Below, one piece after another: positions 32,801 to 44,373 of a stretch of 64,000 nt of DNA (position 1 is its first letter; the number at the start of each line of letters is the position of its first letter). The position numbers and the translations under genes were made by a program. The notes beneath the pieces were generated by a model. That model saw nothing but the letters and a program-made list of their open reading frames with translations. It made no database searches and had not been told where the DNA came from. The stretch spans positions 930,001-994,000 of the forward strand of contig OY756147.1 in NCBI GenBank assembly GCA_963576785.1. The letters run 5' to 3'. The DNA is from Chlorophyllum brunneum (taxonomy: Eukaryota > Basidiomycota > Agaricomycetes > Agaricales > Agaricaceae).

Positions 32801-33899
32801 GGGATTTATTCTCAACCGTGGGAAGTACCAGTGTGCGAGGTGTGGTTGCTTAGCAATATTCCCGGATGACACCAGATTAGGTTGTGTGGTCCTGTTTGGC
32901 ATTGTTTGGTGCTGTCACAGGCTAGCGTGGGAGTTGTCACACCCAGCCACATAGCAAGTCACATAGTGATGTCACACTGTCACAGTGTGACCCAGCTATG
33001 TGCATCGCCCAAGTCCAATATTGGCTAAAGGTGGTGGTGCCCTAATGCCGGGGCCTAACTTGGGAGGATTACCTAAGCCACTGCTGGAGATAGGGCATTA
33101 TAAGAAGGGGAATGCCATGATAACAGTCTGACTCGGGGCATGCTGAAAAAAGCCGCTGAGATAGGATACCCCTCCCAGTCCGCTTCGGCATAGTTCCAGT
33201 AGTTAGTAGACATAACCCAATCTCCAGATTAAGGATGCTGACTAAGTTGGCTTAAAATCACCTCAGGACCAATCTGGTAGCAGTGTCTGCAAGGTGTAGA
33301 TCTCAGATAGTTAAGTACGGGGATCCGGGCCGTAAGGCATACCGAACCGGCTGCTGAGGAATGGAAAGCAACTCCGGGGTAGCGCCTGGGTAAAGTAGTA
33401 GGTGATGTACCGGGGCGTGCTGAAAAAAGCCGCCAGTTATCAGAGAATGCTCACCTGGCTCGAGAGGACTAAATCCTACATCGGTTGGCCTGATACAGGA
33501 AAAATAGCCAGGTTCCAGCTCAAGTTGATTCCACATCACCATTGGCTAAGGCTGGTGGTAAGAGACCCCTCAAGGGACTCCATAGATGGGCCCCTGCTAG
33601 GTTCCCACATCTCTGATGTGTGTAGGAGTTAATTGCGAATTGATGCATACTCTCCCTAGGGAGGGGAGGCTAGGGGTTGCTTTGCATATCTGGTCTAGGA
33701 TTCATGCGTTTGTGCATGTTTCCGCAATCATTCACCCAGACCACCTGTCAGCAGTCTAGTTTGGCCAGGGGAGAGCCCATCTTTGTATACTACCCTCTTT
33801 GTAGCCTACATGTCATAGTAGTTACAGGTGGACTGTAATCGCGCACCACCTTAAATATGATGATTTAAAAAAAAATAAAATAAAAAATAAAATAAAAAG
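32714..33899 (+). mobile_element. Chimera: complete S1 fused to LINE B 3' UTR
   Basis: S1 from its tRNA-like 5' end (TTGGCCTAATGG) to its 3' end near 33590, then the LINE B 3' UTR (33591-33868) and an A-rich tail to 33899. It is enclosed by a 14-bp target duplication. The LINE part is only the 3' UTR, so the composite codes for nothing. It looks like a SINE with a borrowed LINE tail. The S1-LINE B junction shares CCCC. Confidence 0.9.
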
Positions 33900-34594
33900 C
33901 ACAGATCGATGAGGCAGCCCCTTGGTAAAGGGTCTTAAAGGCTGGGATACTGGCCACCTTGCTCGCTTGCACTCGCTGGGTTATCAGTGGTGGCGGCCCT
34001 TCTACCAATTAGATGGGCTTGCATTCCTGTATAGGGTTTGCATGTGGGTTTTTACCCCTACTGCAGGTCAAGTCTGGCTAGTATCTCGAGGCTGGGCTAT
34101 ACCGGCTGACGACGGACATCCAGGCCCACCCCCAATTGTACTTGCATGTCGGTGGGGAGCGTGCTGAAAAAAGCCGCCCAGTTACCAAGAAGGAGCAGCC
34201 CAGCTTGAGAGGTCAAAATCCTCTGTCGGTGGGTCCCCGTGAAGATCGGGGTGTACCCATTTGAGTTGTTACCATGTGAGAGGTCTGGTTTTGGGGTGGC
34301 AGCGTACACAGTCAAGCAGTGAGATCCTGTCTGTGTACCATATAGGAAGGATACCTCAAGTGAACGGCAGGCCGGTCCTCAGGGATACCACACTCTCTCA
34401 GTAGCGGGGTGTTCACCCAAGCTAAAGGCTTTACCTCTTAGGAGGGAGGGGCAAAGTCCCCGCAACATGGCCGGATGCGACACCAATATGTGAGCCTGGG
34501 AACATGCTGGACATTCTACAGGCACACAATGTCTCAAGACCCCCATCTCTGGGCCTCTAGGAGCTTTATTCCCTTAAGGGGCTCCATACGCAGG

Positions 34595-36833
34595 CACTAA
34601 CAAGCGGCCATGGGACCTTATGGAATGGGTCAAGGCATGCAAGTTACCTCTCTGCGAGGCTATCCAGTTTAATAGATGGCCTTGTCATGGTATGGGCTCC
34701 CTCTGGGATGCCCTCCACTCGACATACAACTCCGCTGCTGATTGGCAGTGTGATACATCTGTCCTTGACCCTCTCCCGGACCTTCCAGTCCGGGAGTGGG
34801 CTCCCTTCTCGGCACTTGAACTCAAGGAGGCTTTGTTCTCCTGTTCTAATACATCCTCTCCAGGACTGGACCATGTGACGTGGTCCCACCTTAAGTACAT
34901 CGTCATTGATGAAGATTGTTTGATGGTGTTCCTGTGCTTGGCCAATGCCTGCCTCACAGTTGGGCACTGGCCTCGCAGTTTCAAGGAGTCACTTTTGGTT
35001 ATCATTCCAAAGCCAGGGAAGCCCTCCTACTCTACCCCCAAGGCGTTCAGGCCGATTGTCCTCCTGGACATGCTTGGTAAACTGGTTGAGAAAATGATTT
35101 CCAACCGCATCCAGTTTGATACCATTAAGCATGACATCTTTCATCCCCATCAACTTGGAGGCATTCGCCAACGTTCCACTGAGGACGCCGGGTTGTTCCT
35201 TACCCACCTAGTTTGCACTGGGTGGGCTAAAGGTCTCAAGATGAGCGCGGTTGCTTTCGACATTGCTCAGTTCTTCCCCTCTCTTAACCATGAGATGCTC
35301 ATGGCTATTCTTGCCAAGCAGGGGTTCCCACCTAACGTGCGAACCTTTTTTGCTTCATACCTGGTGGGCCGTTCCACTGTTTACACATGGAACGGCTTCT
35401 TCTCTGATCCCCGGGGCGCAGATGTGGGCGTCAGACAGGGCTCTGCCATGTCCCCCATCCTCTCTGGCCTCTATATCGTGCCTCTTATGAAGGCTTTCGA
35501 CTTGCGGATCACTTCCCCTGGGAGTACTCTGCTGTCGTATGTCAATGACGGTACCGTCGTTGCCCAGGCTAAGACCTGGGACGAGAACTTGGATACCCTC
35601 AAGGGGGTGTACATTGTTCTCTTTAATCTTTTCGTAGTGTTCGCACTTGTCATGGAGCATGACAAGTCTGAGCTCTTCCACTTCTCCAGAAAGCCTGGAG
35701 ACGTCAATTCCCCCCTTGACTTGGGCTTCAGTCCATTCACAGGGGACACTCCTCTTCGCCCTAAGACCTACTGGAGGTACCTGGGCTTTTACTTCGATCA
35801 TGCCCTGAATTTTCAGGAACATGTTTGACATTATTCTACCAAGGCCCTCTCCACCGTGAAAGTGATGGGGATGCTGGGTAACTCCTCCTGCGGTCTGACC
35901 CCCAAGCAGAAGCAGCTCCTCTTTAGGTCATGTGTCATGCCTATCACAATGTATGACTTCTGTCTGTGGTATTTTGATAAGGCTTGGTGTAAGGGCCTCC
36001 TCAAATCCCTCAATACTATGCAATGCAAGGCTGCATTGTGGATCACCTCCCCCTCTGGCGGTGCCAAAGCCCTCGCTGGCCTCATCTCCGTCCACCTCCA
36101 TCTGAAGAAGTTGGCCTCAAGAGTGAACTACCGTCTCTCCACCCTCTCCAATACTCACCCTCTTCGATCTCTCCTCGATCGTCCAAATGCCAAGGGTGCC
36201 CCCCCACACCCTCTCTCTGTCTCCCAAATGCCTTGTTAGGCAGGTCAAGGGTTCCCTTATGGAAGCCGTTTCTGTGCTCCCATCTCTTACTGAACAGTTT
36301 GACCCCTGCTCTGCAGTGGCTCAGCCTGGTCACCGGCTCCTGGACCACTTTGCAGCCCAGGTCTTCTTCCATGACTCTCCTCTTTCTCATGATAAGAGAG
36401 CTGTGTATATAAGGCATTTGAATAGCACCTTGGAACATGCCAATGCCGATCCTCAAGTTCTCGCTGTGGCCACGGATGCCAGTCTACCACTGCGGGGGGA
36501 GTTCCAGGCAGTCTCCACTGCCCATATCTACCGGTCAGGCCAGCATGTCTTCCAGACGAGACATGCGGCAGGTCAAGTGACAGCTCCTGATGCTGAGCTG
36601 TACGCTATCTGGATTGCAATTGGAAAGACCACCAGCCTTCCTGATTGTGACTCCATTGTTTTGTTCACTGACTCCCTTGGCTCGGCCAAGAGAGTGGTGG
36701 ACCCCTCCATTCACTCTGGTCAGGCTCATTTGCTTGCCATGTGTAACACCCCCATGGAGTGGTTTGGGGGTCACCCTGAATGCTCCCTTCATATCTGGCA
36801 CACCTACTCTTTGGAGAAGTGGGCCATTCATGC
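34595..36833 (+). pseudogene. LINE A7, RT and RNase H part of ORF2
   Basis: It begins at TNKRPWDLMEWVKA, directly after the S2b 3' end. A 402-codon frame (34620-35828) holds FDIAQFFPSLN, GVRQGSAMSPILSGLY (motif B with Gly to Arg) and SYVNDGT (YVDD changed). A TGA near 35826 follows. Then come the RT thumb, a 15-base deletion near 36045 and frameshifts. RNase H follows (ATDASLP, DAELYAIWIAIG, FTDSLGSAK). It is cut at 36833, near EKWAIH, by the tail of LINE B6. Confidence 0.88.
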
Positions 36834-36864
<31 letters not shown>

Positions 36865-38760
36865 ACATGTTTAAGGTGGTGCGCGATCGCAGTCCACCTG
36901 TATCTACTGTGACATGTAGGCTACATAGGTAGGTAACAGAAGACAGGCTCTCCCCTGGCCGAGCTAGACCGCCTGTCGGCGGTCTGGGTGAGAGGCCGCG
37001 GAAACACGCACGGACGCGCAAATCCTAGGCCAGATAAGTAGAGCGACCCCTTGCCTCCCCTCCCTAAGGAGAGTATGTGTCGATTCGCAATTAACTTCTA
37101 CACACGTCGGAGACGTGGGAAGCTAGCAGGGGCCGCGCCGCGTTATCCAACTCCCGCAAGCGGTGTGTTGGACTTAAACGCAAACGCAGAGGGGTTGCGT
37201 TTAAGAAAAGATACCAGCTGGTCAACGGAGACCGGCAGGCCACGACGTCTCTTGTACAGAGGACAAGAGCACAAGATATGAGTGCGGGTCTCTATAGGAG
37301 CCCCGCACTCGCAGCCAATAGGCTCTAGAGGACCCGTACACGGAGTCCCTTGCAGGCAAACTTCTAGCAGCCCAGAGACGGGGGTCTTGAGACGATATGT
37401 GCCCGTAGAATGCCCAGCATGTTCCCAGGCTCCCATATTGGTGTCGTATCCAGCCATGTTGCGGGGACTTTGCCCCTCCCTCCTAAGAGGTAAAGCCTTT
37501 AGCTTGGGCAGACACCCCGCTACTGAGAGAGCACGGTATCCCTGAGGACCGGCCCGCCGTTCGCTTGAGGCATCCTTCCTATACGGTGCACGGACGGGAT
37601 CTCACCACATGACTGCACACATCGCCACCCCAAATCCAGACTACTTACGTGGTATCAACTTAAACGGGTACACTCCGTTGTTGGCGGAGACCCATTGACG
37701 GAGGATCTAGACCTCTCGAGCCGGGCTGCTCCTTCTCGGTAACCGGGCGGCTTTTTTCAGCATGCTCCCAGTAAACAGCCCGCTACGGTCCACTAGTTGG
37801 GCAGGCAGAGGCCACGAAGGCGTACCTCCAAGGCGCGACCCCTGGACTAGCTTCCCGTTCCCCCGCAGCCGCTTTCGCTATGCCCTACCCCCAGAGGAGG
37901 CGACTTGTCTTTGGGCACGGATCCGCGTGCTAATACTGGCGGGGATCTCCGTCTCGCAGGGGGCGCTACCAGGGTGGTGTTCACATTGGATCACATAAGC
38001 AACCCGCGGAACGGGTTACTAAGCAATCCGCGGGACGAGCGCCAATTAACCCGAGTTTCCCCGTGTCAATCCGCACCCGCCCGGTGTCCTGGAGTTTGGC
38101 GTATCCCTACTAACGACCAGGCGCTACCCCCAGAGGGGTTCCCGAAGGCATGGCGACACTGGTGGGGGGTGGCCTGTCCTTTCAGTCGGCTTGTTTTCAC
38201 CTCCATACCCCCTGTTACCGTCCCTTATCCTTTCAGTCCCTTTCGGGTGCGACGGGGCGGCTTTTTTCAGCACGCTCCCCACCGACGTGCAAGCACGATT
38301 AGGGGTAGGCCCGGATGTCCGTCGTCAGCCAGGATAACCCAGTCTCGAGATGCTAGCCGGACTTGAGCTGCAGCAGGGGTTAAAACCGCCATGCAAACCC
38401 TATACGGGACTGCAACTCCATTGGATTGATAGAAGGGCCACCACCACTGGCGACCCAGCGAGTGCAAGCGAGCAAGGTGGCCAGTATCCCAGCCTTTAAG
38501 ACCCTTTACCAAGGGGCTGCCTCGTCGATCTGTGCGTATAGGCGTCAGTCAGATGAATGGTGGGGATATACCCACCTTTAATCGCCTTTACCAAGGGCGC
38601 GCTGCCCATCGACCAAGTAACGTTGCCACACGGACTGCCCCCCTACAGCCAGCGAAGGCTCAGAAAAGACCCAGGCCCATGAGAGAGAGCCCAGGAGATG
38701 AAAGGTGCAATGGGGAAAGGAAGTGGAAAAAGTGATGGTGGTGGTAACAAGTCAAGGAGC
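36834..38760 (-). mobile_element. Chimera: complete S2 (S2c) fused to LINE B6 3' end
   Basis: Poly(T) 36834-36858, the LINE B 3' UTR and the end of ORF2 to 37332, then S2 in the same orientation from its 3' end (37333) to its 5' end (38760). The S2 part is full length (about 1.43 kb) with two GCTGAAAAAAGC cores (near 37750 and 38260). It is inserted antisense in LINE A7. A clear target duplication is not visible because another S2 abuts at 38761. Confidence 0.82.
37143..37332 (-). pseudogene. LINE B6 ORF2 C-terminus
   Basis: The last 60 or so codons, from EPIGCECGAPIETRTHILCSC to GVG-TAA, in an open frame and CpG-rich, hence fairly young. The open frame continues to 37457, but that part is S2, not LINE B. 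Confidence 0.83.
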
Positions 38761-39937
38761 GTTAGGGGCTTGCAGTCCCGTATAGGGTTCGCATGTGGGT
38801 TTTTACCCCTACTGCAGGTCAAGTCTGGCTAGTATCTCGAGGCTGGGCTATACCAGCTGACGACGGACATCCAGGCCCACCCCCAATCGTGCGTGCACGT
38901 CGGTGGGGAGCGTGCTGAAAAAAGCTGCCCTGTCACACCCGAAAGGGACCGAAAGGATAGGGGACGATAATAGGGGGAACGGAGTGATAACAAGCCGACC
39001 GAAAGGACAGGCCACCCCCCACCAGTGTCGCCATGCCTTCGGGAACCCCTCTGGGGGTAGCGCCTGGTCGTTAGTAGGGATACGCCAAACTCCAGGGCAC
39101 GGGCGGGTTCGGGTTGACTTGGGGAAACTCGGGTTGATTGGCGCCCGTTCCGCGGAATGCTTAAGTAATCCGTTCTGCGGGTTCCTTAGGTAATCCAATG
39201 TGAACACCACCCTGGTAGCGCCCCCTGCGAGACGGAGATCCCTGCCAGTATTAGCACGCGGATCCGCGCCCAAAGACAAGTCACCTCCTCTGGGGGTAGG
39301 GCATAGCGAAAGTGGCTGCGGGGGAACGGGAAGCTAGTCCAGGGGTCGCGCCTTGGAGGTACGCCTTTGTGGCCTCTGCCTGCCCAACTAGTGGACCGTA
39401 GTGGGCCGTTTACTGGGAGCGTGCTGAAAAAAGCCGCCTGGTTACCGAGAAGGAGCGGCCCGGCTCGAGAGGTCAAAATCCTCTGTCGGTGGGTCCCCGT
39501 GAAGATCGGGGTGTACCCATTTGAGTTGTTACCACGCGAGAGGTCTGGTTTTGGGGCGGCGGCATGTGCAGTCAAGTGGTGAGATCCCGTCCGTACACCA
39601 TATAGGAAGGATGCCTCAAGCGAACGGCGGGCCGGTCCTCAGGGATACCGCGCTTTCTCAGTAGCGGGGTGTTCGCCCAAGCTAAAGGCTTTACCTCTTA
39701 GGAGGGAGGGGCAAAGTCCCCGCAACATGGCCGGATGCGACACCAATATGGGAGCCTGGGAACATGCTGGGCATTCTACGGGCACACGACGTCTCAAGAC
39801 CCCCATTTCTGGGCCTCTAGGAGCTTTATTCCCTCAAGGGGCTCCGTACACGGGTTTCGATCGCGCTCTTACGTTCAAAGAGTACGTTCGGCATTACACT
39901 ACTAAGTCCCTGTCCACGGTCAAGGCCATGGGCATGC
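38761..39937 (+). mobile_element. Chimera: 5'-truncated S2 (S2d) fused to LINE B7 RT fragment
   Basis: S2 from about 430 bases inside its 5' end to its 3' end (39853), with cores near 38910 and 39417. It is followed in the same orientation by 84 bases of LINE B RT (DRALTFKEYVRHYTTKS). LINE A8 then interrupts LINE B at 39938. It lies head-to-head with S2c. It is CpG-rich and recent. Confidence 0.8.
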
Positions 39938-40487
39938 TTTTTTTTTTTTTTTTTTTTGAATCATGGCCTAGGGCCAATTTATTACGCGGCGCTCGAACAC
40001 AGCCCGCGGCCGGGATACAAAAGAGTAAACTAGCGGGTATCTACGGAGAGAGTGGTAGCTACGCCCCACCAAGCAGAAGTACCGTTGCCCAAGACCAACG
40101 GTAGAAGGAACCGCGACCTACTCCCGAGCCCGAAGGGCGAGGGGGTGGACGCTAGAGGAGGCGAGTGGGCAGGGAGGTCCCCCAACCAGCGACCCAGTCC
40201 AAAGACCAGGCCCGGTCAGTAGGTGTTGATTCACTGTAAATGCCCGGCGGTGGAGACGCACCCAGTTACTAGCCCAGCTGAGCCCCAACCCCTTTTACTA
40301 AGACCCAGTCCCCCAGCCACGGTCACCCTTGCCAGAGTATTTGACCGCACCATTTGTGTGGCTATCGGCATCTTCACCACACCTAGTCGCTGTGGGGTCC
40401 AGGTCCGTTCATCGGTCATCGGAACTGTCGCCAGGTCTTCGCCAGGGGTCACCGGTGCCGGACAATAACCCACCTACCCTAAGCCAG

Positions 40488-43400
40488 TTATCCAATTCCC
40501 TGGGGAACGGATGGGAAGGCGAACGCCTGGGGGTTCGCTTTCAAGAACTTGACAAGGGCGCCCGGTGTAGCAGGGTACCCCCGAGAGGAATCAAACCGAC
40601 TGCAGTTGGTAAGAATGTGCACACGGGACTCGAAAGGAGCCCCGCATGGACACCAAAATGGTTCGTCCTGGAAGAATCGAGACCTATAGGCCCCGATAGG
40701 CGCATGGTTGAGTATAACCCTACACATGCGGGCAGACAGCGAGTTGGACTCTGCTGCGGCAGAAGGCAGCCACGAACCTCCATGGAGGTAAGTGGGCTGG
40801 AGGGGCTTACCGTTACGCCCTTCGAGAGCCATAAACTGGCTACCCGAGTAAGTAGGATCCTGGAATCGAGTGACCCAGGCATCCTGGCAGGATCTGACGG
40901 CCTTCTGACGAAGGGAGTCGAGGGAGGTCTGCGGCCGGGAACCCGCAGCGACCTGAAGTTCGGTGCAGTACTGGTGTACAACACCATGGATGGCCCACTT
41001 CTCCGAAGAATAGGTGTGCCAGATGTGAACGGAGCATTCGGGGTGACCCTCGAACCACTCCATAAGAGCGGTACACACGGCAAGCGAATGAGCCTGGCCT
41101 GAGTGAACGGAAGGGTCCACCGCTCTCCTGGCCGAACCAAGTGAGTCAGTGAACACGACAATGGAGTCGCAGTCGGGGAGGCTGACGGCCTTCCCAATTG
41201 CGATCCGGATAGCGTACAGCTCAGCATCAGGAGCTGTCACTCGACCTGCCGCATGTCTCGTCTGAAAGACACGCCGGCCCGACCGGTAGATATGGGCAGC
41301 AGAGACTGCCTGGAACTCCCCCCGCAGCGGCAGACTAGCGTCTGTGGCCACAGCGAGAACCCGAGGGTTGGCATTGGCACGGTCCAGGGTGCCATTCAGA
41401 TGCCTTATATGCACAGCCCTCTCGTCACGAGAACGAGGAGAGTCGTGGAAAAGGACCTGGGCCGCAAAGCGGTCCAGGAGGCGGTGACCAGGTCGAGCCG
41501 CTGCAGAGCAGGGGTCAAACTGTTCAGTGAGGGATGGGAGCATAGAAACAGCTTCCATAAGAGATCCTTTAACCTGCCTACCAAGCCGGTCAGACAGGAG
41601 GGAGATGGAGAGAGGGTGTGGGGGGGCACCCTTGGCGTTCGGACGATCAAGAAGGGATCGAAGAGGGTGGGTATCGGAGAGGGTGGCGAGACGGTAGTTC
41701 GCTCTTGAGGCCAGCTTCTTCAGATGGAGGTGGACGGGGATGAGGCCAGAGAGGGCCTCGACGCCGCCGGATGGGGAGGTGCGGAACGCACCGGTGATCC
41801 ACAATGCAGCCTTGCGTTGCATAGTGTTAAGGGATTTGATGAGGCCCTTGCACCGAGCCTTATCAAAATACCAGAGACGGAAGCCATATGTCGCGATAGG
41901 TACGACACATGACCTGAAGAGGAGCCGCTTCTGCTTGGGGGTCAGACCGCGGGAGGAGTTACCCAGCATCCCCATCGCTTTCACGGTGGAGAGGGCCTTG
42001 GTAGAATAGTGCCGAACATGTTCCCGAAAATTCAGGGCACGATCGAAGTAAAAGCCCAGGTACCTCCAATAGGTCTTAGGGCGAAGTGGAGTGTCCCCTG
42101 TGAATGGGCCGAAGCCAAGATCAAGGGGGGGATTGACGTCTCCAGGCTTCCTAGAGAAGTGGAAGAGCTCGGACTTATCATGCTCCATGACAAGCGCGAA
42201 CGCTACAAAAAGATTAAAGAGAACGATGTACGCCCCTTTGAGGGTGTCCAAGTTCTCGTCCCAGGTCCTAGCCTGGGCAACGACGGTCCCGTCGTCGACA
42301 TACGACAGCAGAGTACACCCAGGGGAGGTGATCCGCAAGTCGAAAACCTTCATGAGGGGTGCGATATAGAGGCCAGAGAGGACGGGGGACATGGCAGAGC
42401 CCTGCCCGACGCCCACATCTGCACCTCGGGGGTCAGAGGAGAATCCGTTCCATGTGTAGACAGTAGAACGGCCCACCAAATACGAAGCAAAGAAGGTTCG
42501 CACGTTAAGTGGGAACCCCTGCTTGGAAAGAATAGCCATGAGCATCTCATGGTTAAGAGAGGGAAAGAACTGAGCGATGTCAAAAGCAACCACGCTCGTC
42601 TTGAGACCCTTGACCCACCCAGCACGAACCAGGTGGGTAAGGAACAACCCGGCGTCCTCAGTGGAACGTTGGCGAATGCCTCCAAGTTGGTGGGGGTGAA
42701 AGATGTCATGTTTAATGGCATCAAACTGGATGCGGTTGGAAAGCATTTTCTCAACCAGTTTGCCAAGCGTGTTCAGGAGGACAATTGGCCTGAACGCCTT
42801 GGGGGTAGAGTAGGAGGGCTTCCCCGGCTTCGGAATGATAACCGAAAGCGACTCCTTAAAGCTGCGTGGCCAATGCCCCACCGAAAGGCAGGCATTGGCC
42901 AAACGCAGGAACACCGTCAAGCAATCCTCATCGATGACGATGTACTTCAGATGGGACCACGTAACGTGGTCCGGACCACGTAACGTGGTCCGGACCTGGA
43001 GAGGACGTATTAGAACAAGAGGACAAAGCCTCCTTGAGTTCCAACGCCGAGAAGGGGGCCCACTCCCGGACCGGAAGGTCGGGGAGGGGGTCGAGGACGG
43101 ACGTATCACACCGCCGATCAGCAGCAGAGTTGTACGTTGAGTGGAGGGCATCCCAGAGAGAGTCCATAGTATGACAAGGCCGTCCGTTAAACTGGATAGC
43201 CTCGCAGGGAGGTAACTTGCGTGCCTTGACCCATTCCATAAGGTCCCATGGCCGCTTGTTAGTGGAAGCGATTTCCTCAATCTTAGAGTCGAAGAACCGG
43301 CGCTTGGCAGCTGTACGAGCTCGCCTAAAGTCCCCCCAGTCACCCCGACTTCGAGAGTCCTGGTACCTGGAGAAGGAAGTAGCACACGCCTCGTCCCACC

Positions 43401-44373
43401 AGGGATGAGTGCGGCGCGTAATCCGGATCTCCTTTGAGTGGTGTGTCCACGCGTTAGAGAAGGCTTCAGCCATGGCCAAAGCCAAGGCATCCACTTGATC
43501 CGGGGATTCTGGAGAGGGCTGATCAAGAAGCTCAGTCACCTCATCAATGACGTGTCCCAAAAAGGCCTCCTCTTCATCGGAGCCCTTCGGTAGGACAGAT
43601 TTGACAACCCCGATGTCAACAGGGGTGATGGGAAGGGTGACGGTCAGCGGAACGTGATCCGAAGTACCCTGCAGAGATGTGTCCCGATAAGGAAAAGTCC
43701 TCGATGCATCAGGAGACGAGACAAACACCAGATCGATCACCGACGGGCGGAGATCTGGGTTGTGGGAAACAAACGTCGGACCCGGGTTGGTTGGCATAAC
43801 CAAATCGAGACCGAGATCGCAGCTCATTTCCATAAGCCTATGAGCTGTCGTTCGATGATGCAGAACCTCAGGGTCCCACTCCAAAGAATGACAGTTGAAG
43901 TCCCCACTCATAAAGTCAAATGGGGGGAGGACATCGACCTTCCCATGAAGGAAGTTGATGGCGGTATGCTGATCATCTGAGTAGACGTTCAGGAAGTTAA
44001 GGGCCTTCGCATCAGTGAAGAGCGTCAGCGCCAAGATATCAGGGTGATCCACGAGGTCCCTCCTCATTGATGGCCTTAGACGTTGCAGCCGAGTGTGTAC
44101 ATACGCCATCACTCGGGGCAGGGACCCCTGGACAGGGGGATGCACCACCATAAGCCAGTCAGGGTGCTTAGGTGCGCCAGTAACATCATCCCCTTCCACA
44201 TCAGTGGTCGAGGGAGCGGAGCGGATGAACCTCCAAGGAGGCTCTTGGAAAAAGAGAATATCGAAATCATCTTTCAATTTCTCGAGTAAGACATCAACAT
44301 ATACATAGGATTTAGCGACGTTAAATGAAAAAACCCTAACGCCCTCCAGACGGTCCAGGTTGCTCCTAGACAT
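40488..44373 (-). pseudogene. LINE A8 ORF2 (EN-RT-RNase H), one frameshift
   Basis: The start is the ATG of MSRSNLDRLEG at 44373, inside ATGTCTAG, where the last three bases are the ORF1 stop. Endonuclease: QEPPWRFI, NVYSDDQH, SGDFNCHSLEWDP, TSDHVPLTV. RT: FDIAQFFPSLN, GVGQGSAMSPVLSGLYIAPL, the intact box SYVDDGT. RNase H: ATDASLPLRGEF, DAELYAIRIAIG, VFTDSLGSAR. Finger: CPCGAPFESRVHILTNC. The stop is GIG-TAA at 40488. The only lesion I found is a 19-bp tandem duplication at 42956-42993 that shifts the frame between EN and RT. Without it the frame would be about 1,288 codons, the size of the LINE B ORF2. Confidence 0.94.

Larger units (their letters stand above)
32471..34594 (+). mobile_element. 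S2 non-coding element (S2b), interrupted, fused to LINE A7
   Basis: S2 5' part (32471-32713, starting ATTGCTCCTTGAC), interrupted by an S1-LINE B chimera (32714-33899), then the rest (33900-34594). The later part has only one GCTGAAAAAAGC core (near 34159); other S2 copies have two cores about 507 bases apart. The S2 3' end (GGGGCTCC then ATACGCAGG) is joined to LINE A7 in the same orientation at about 34594. No protein-coding signal is seen. Confidence 0.85.

Noticed and set aside
42009..42983. 324-codon plus-strand open frame
   Set aside because: It is the antisense of LINE A8 RT. Many similar antisense frames exist here because the elements are GC-rich and young.
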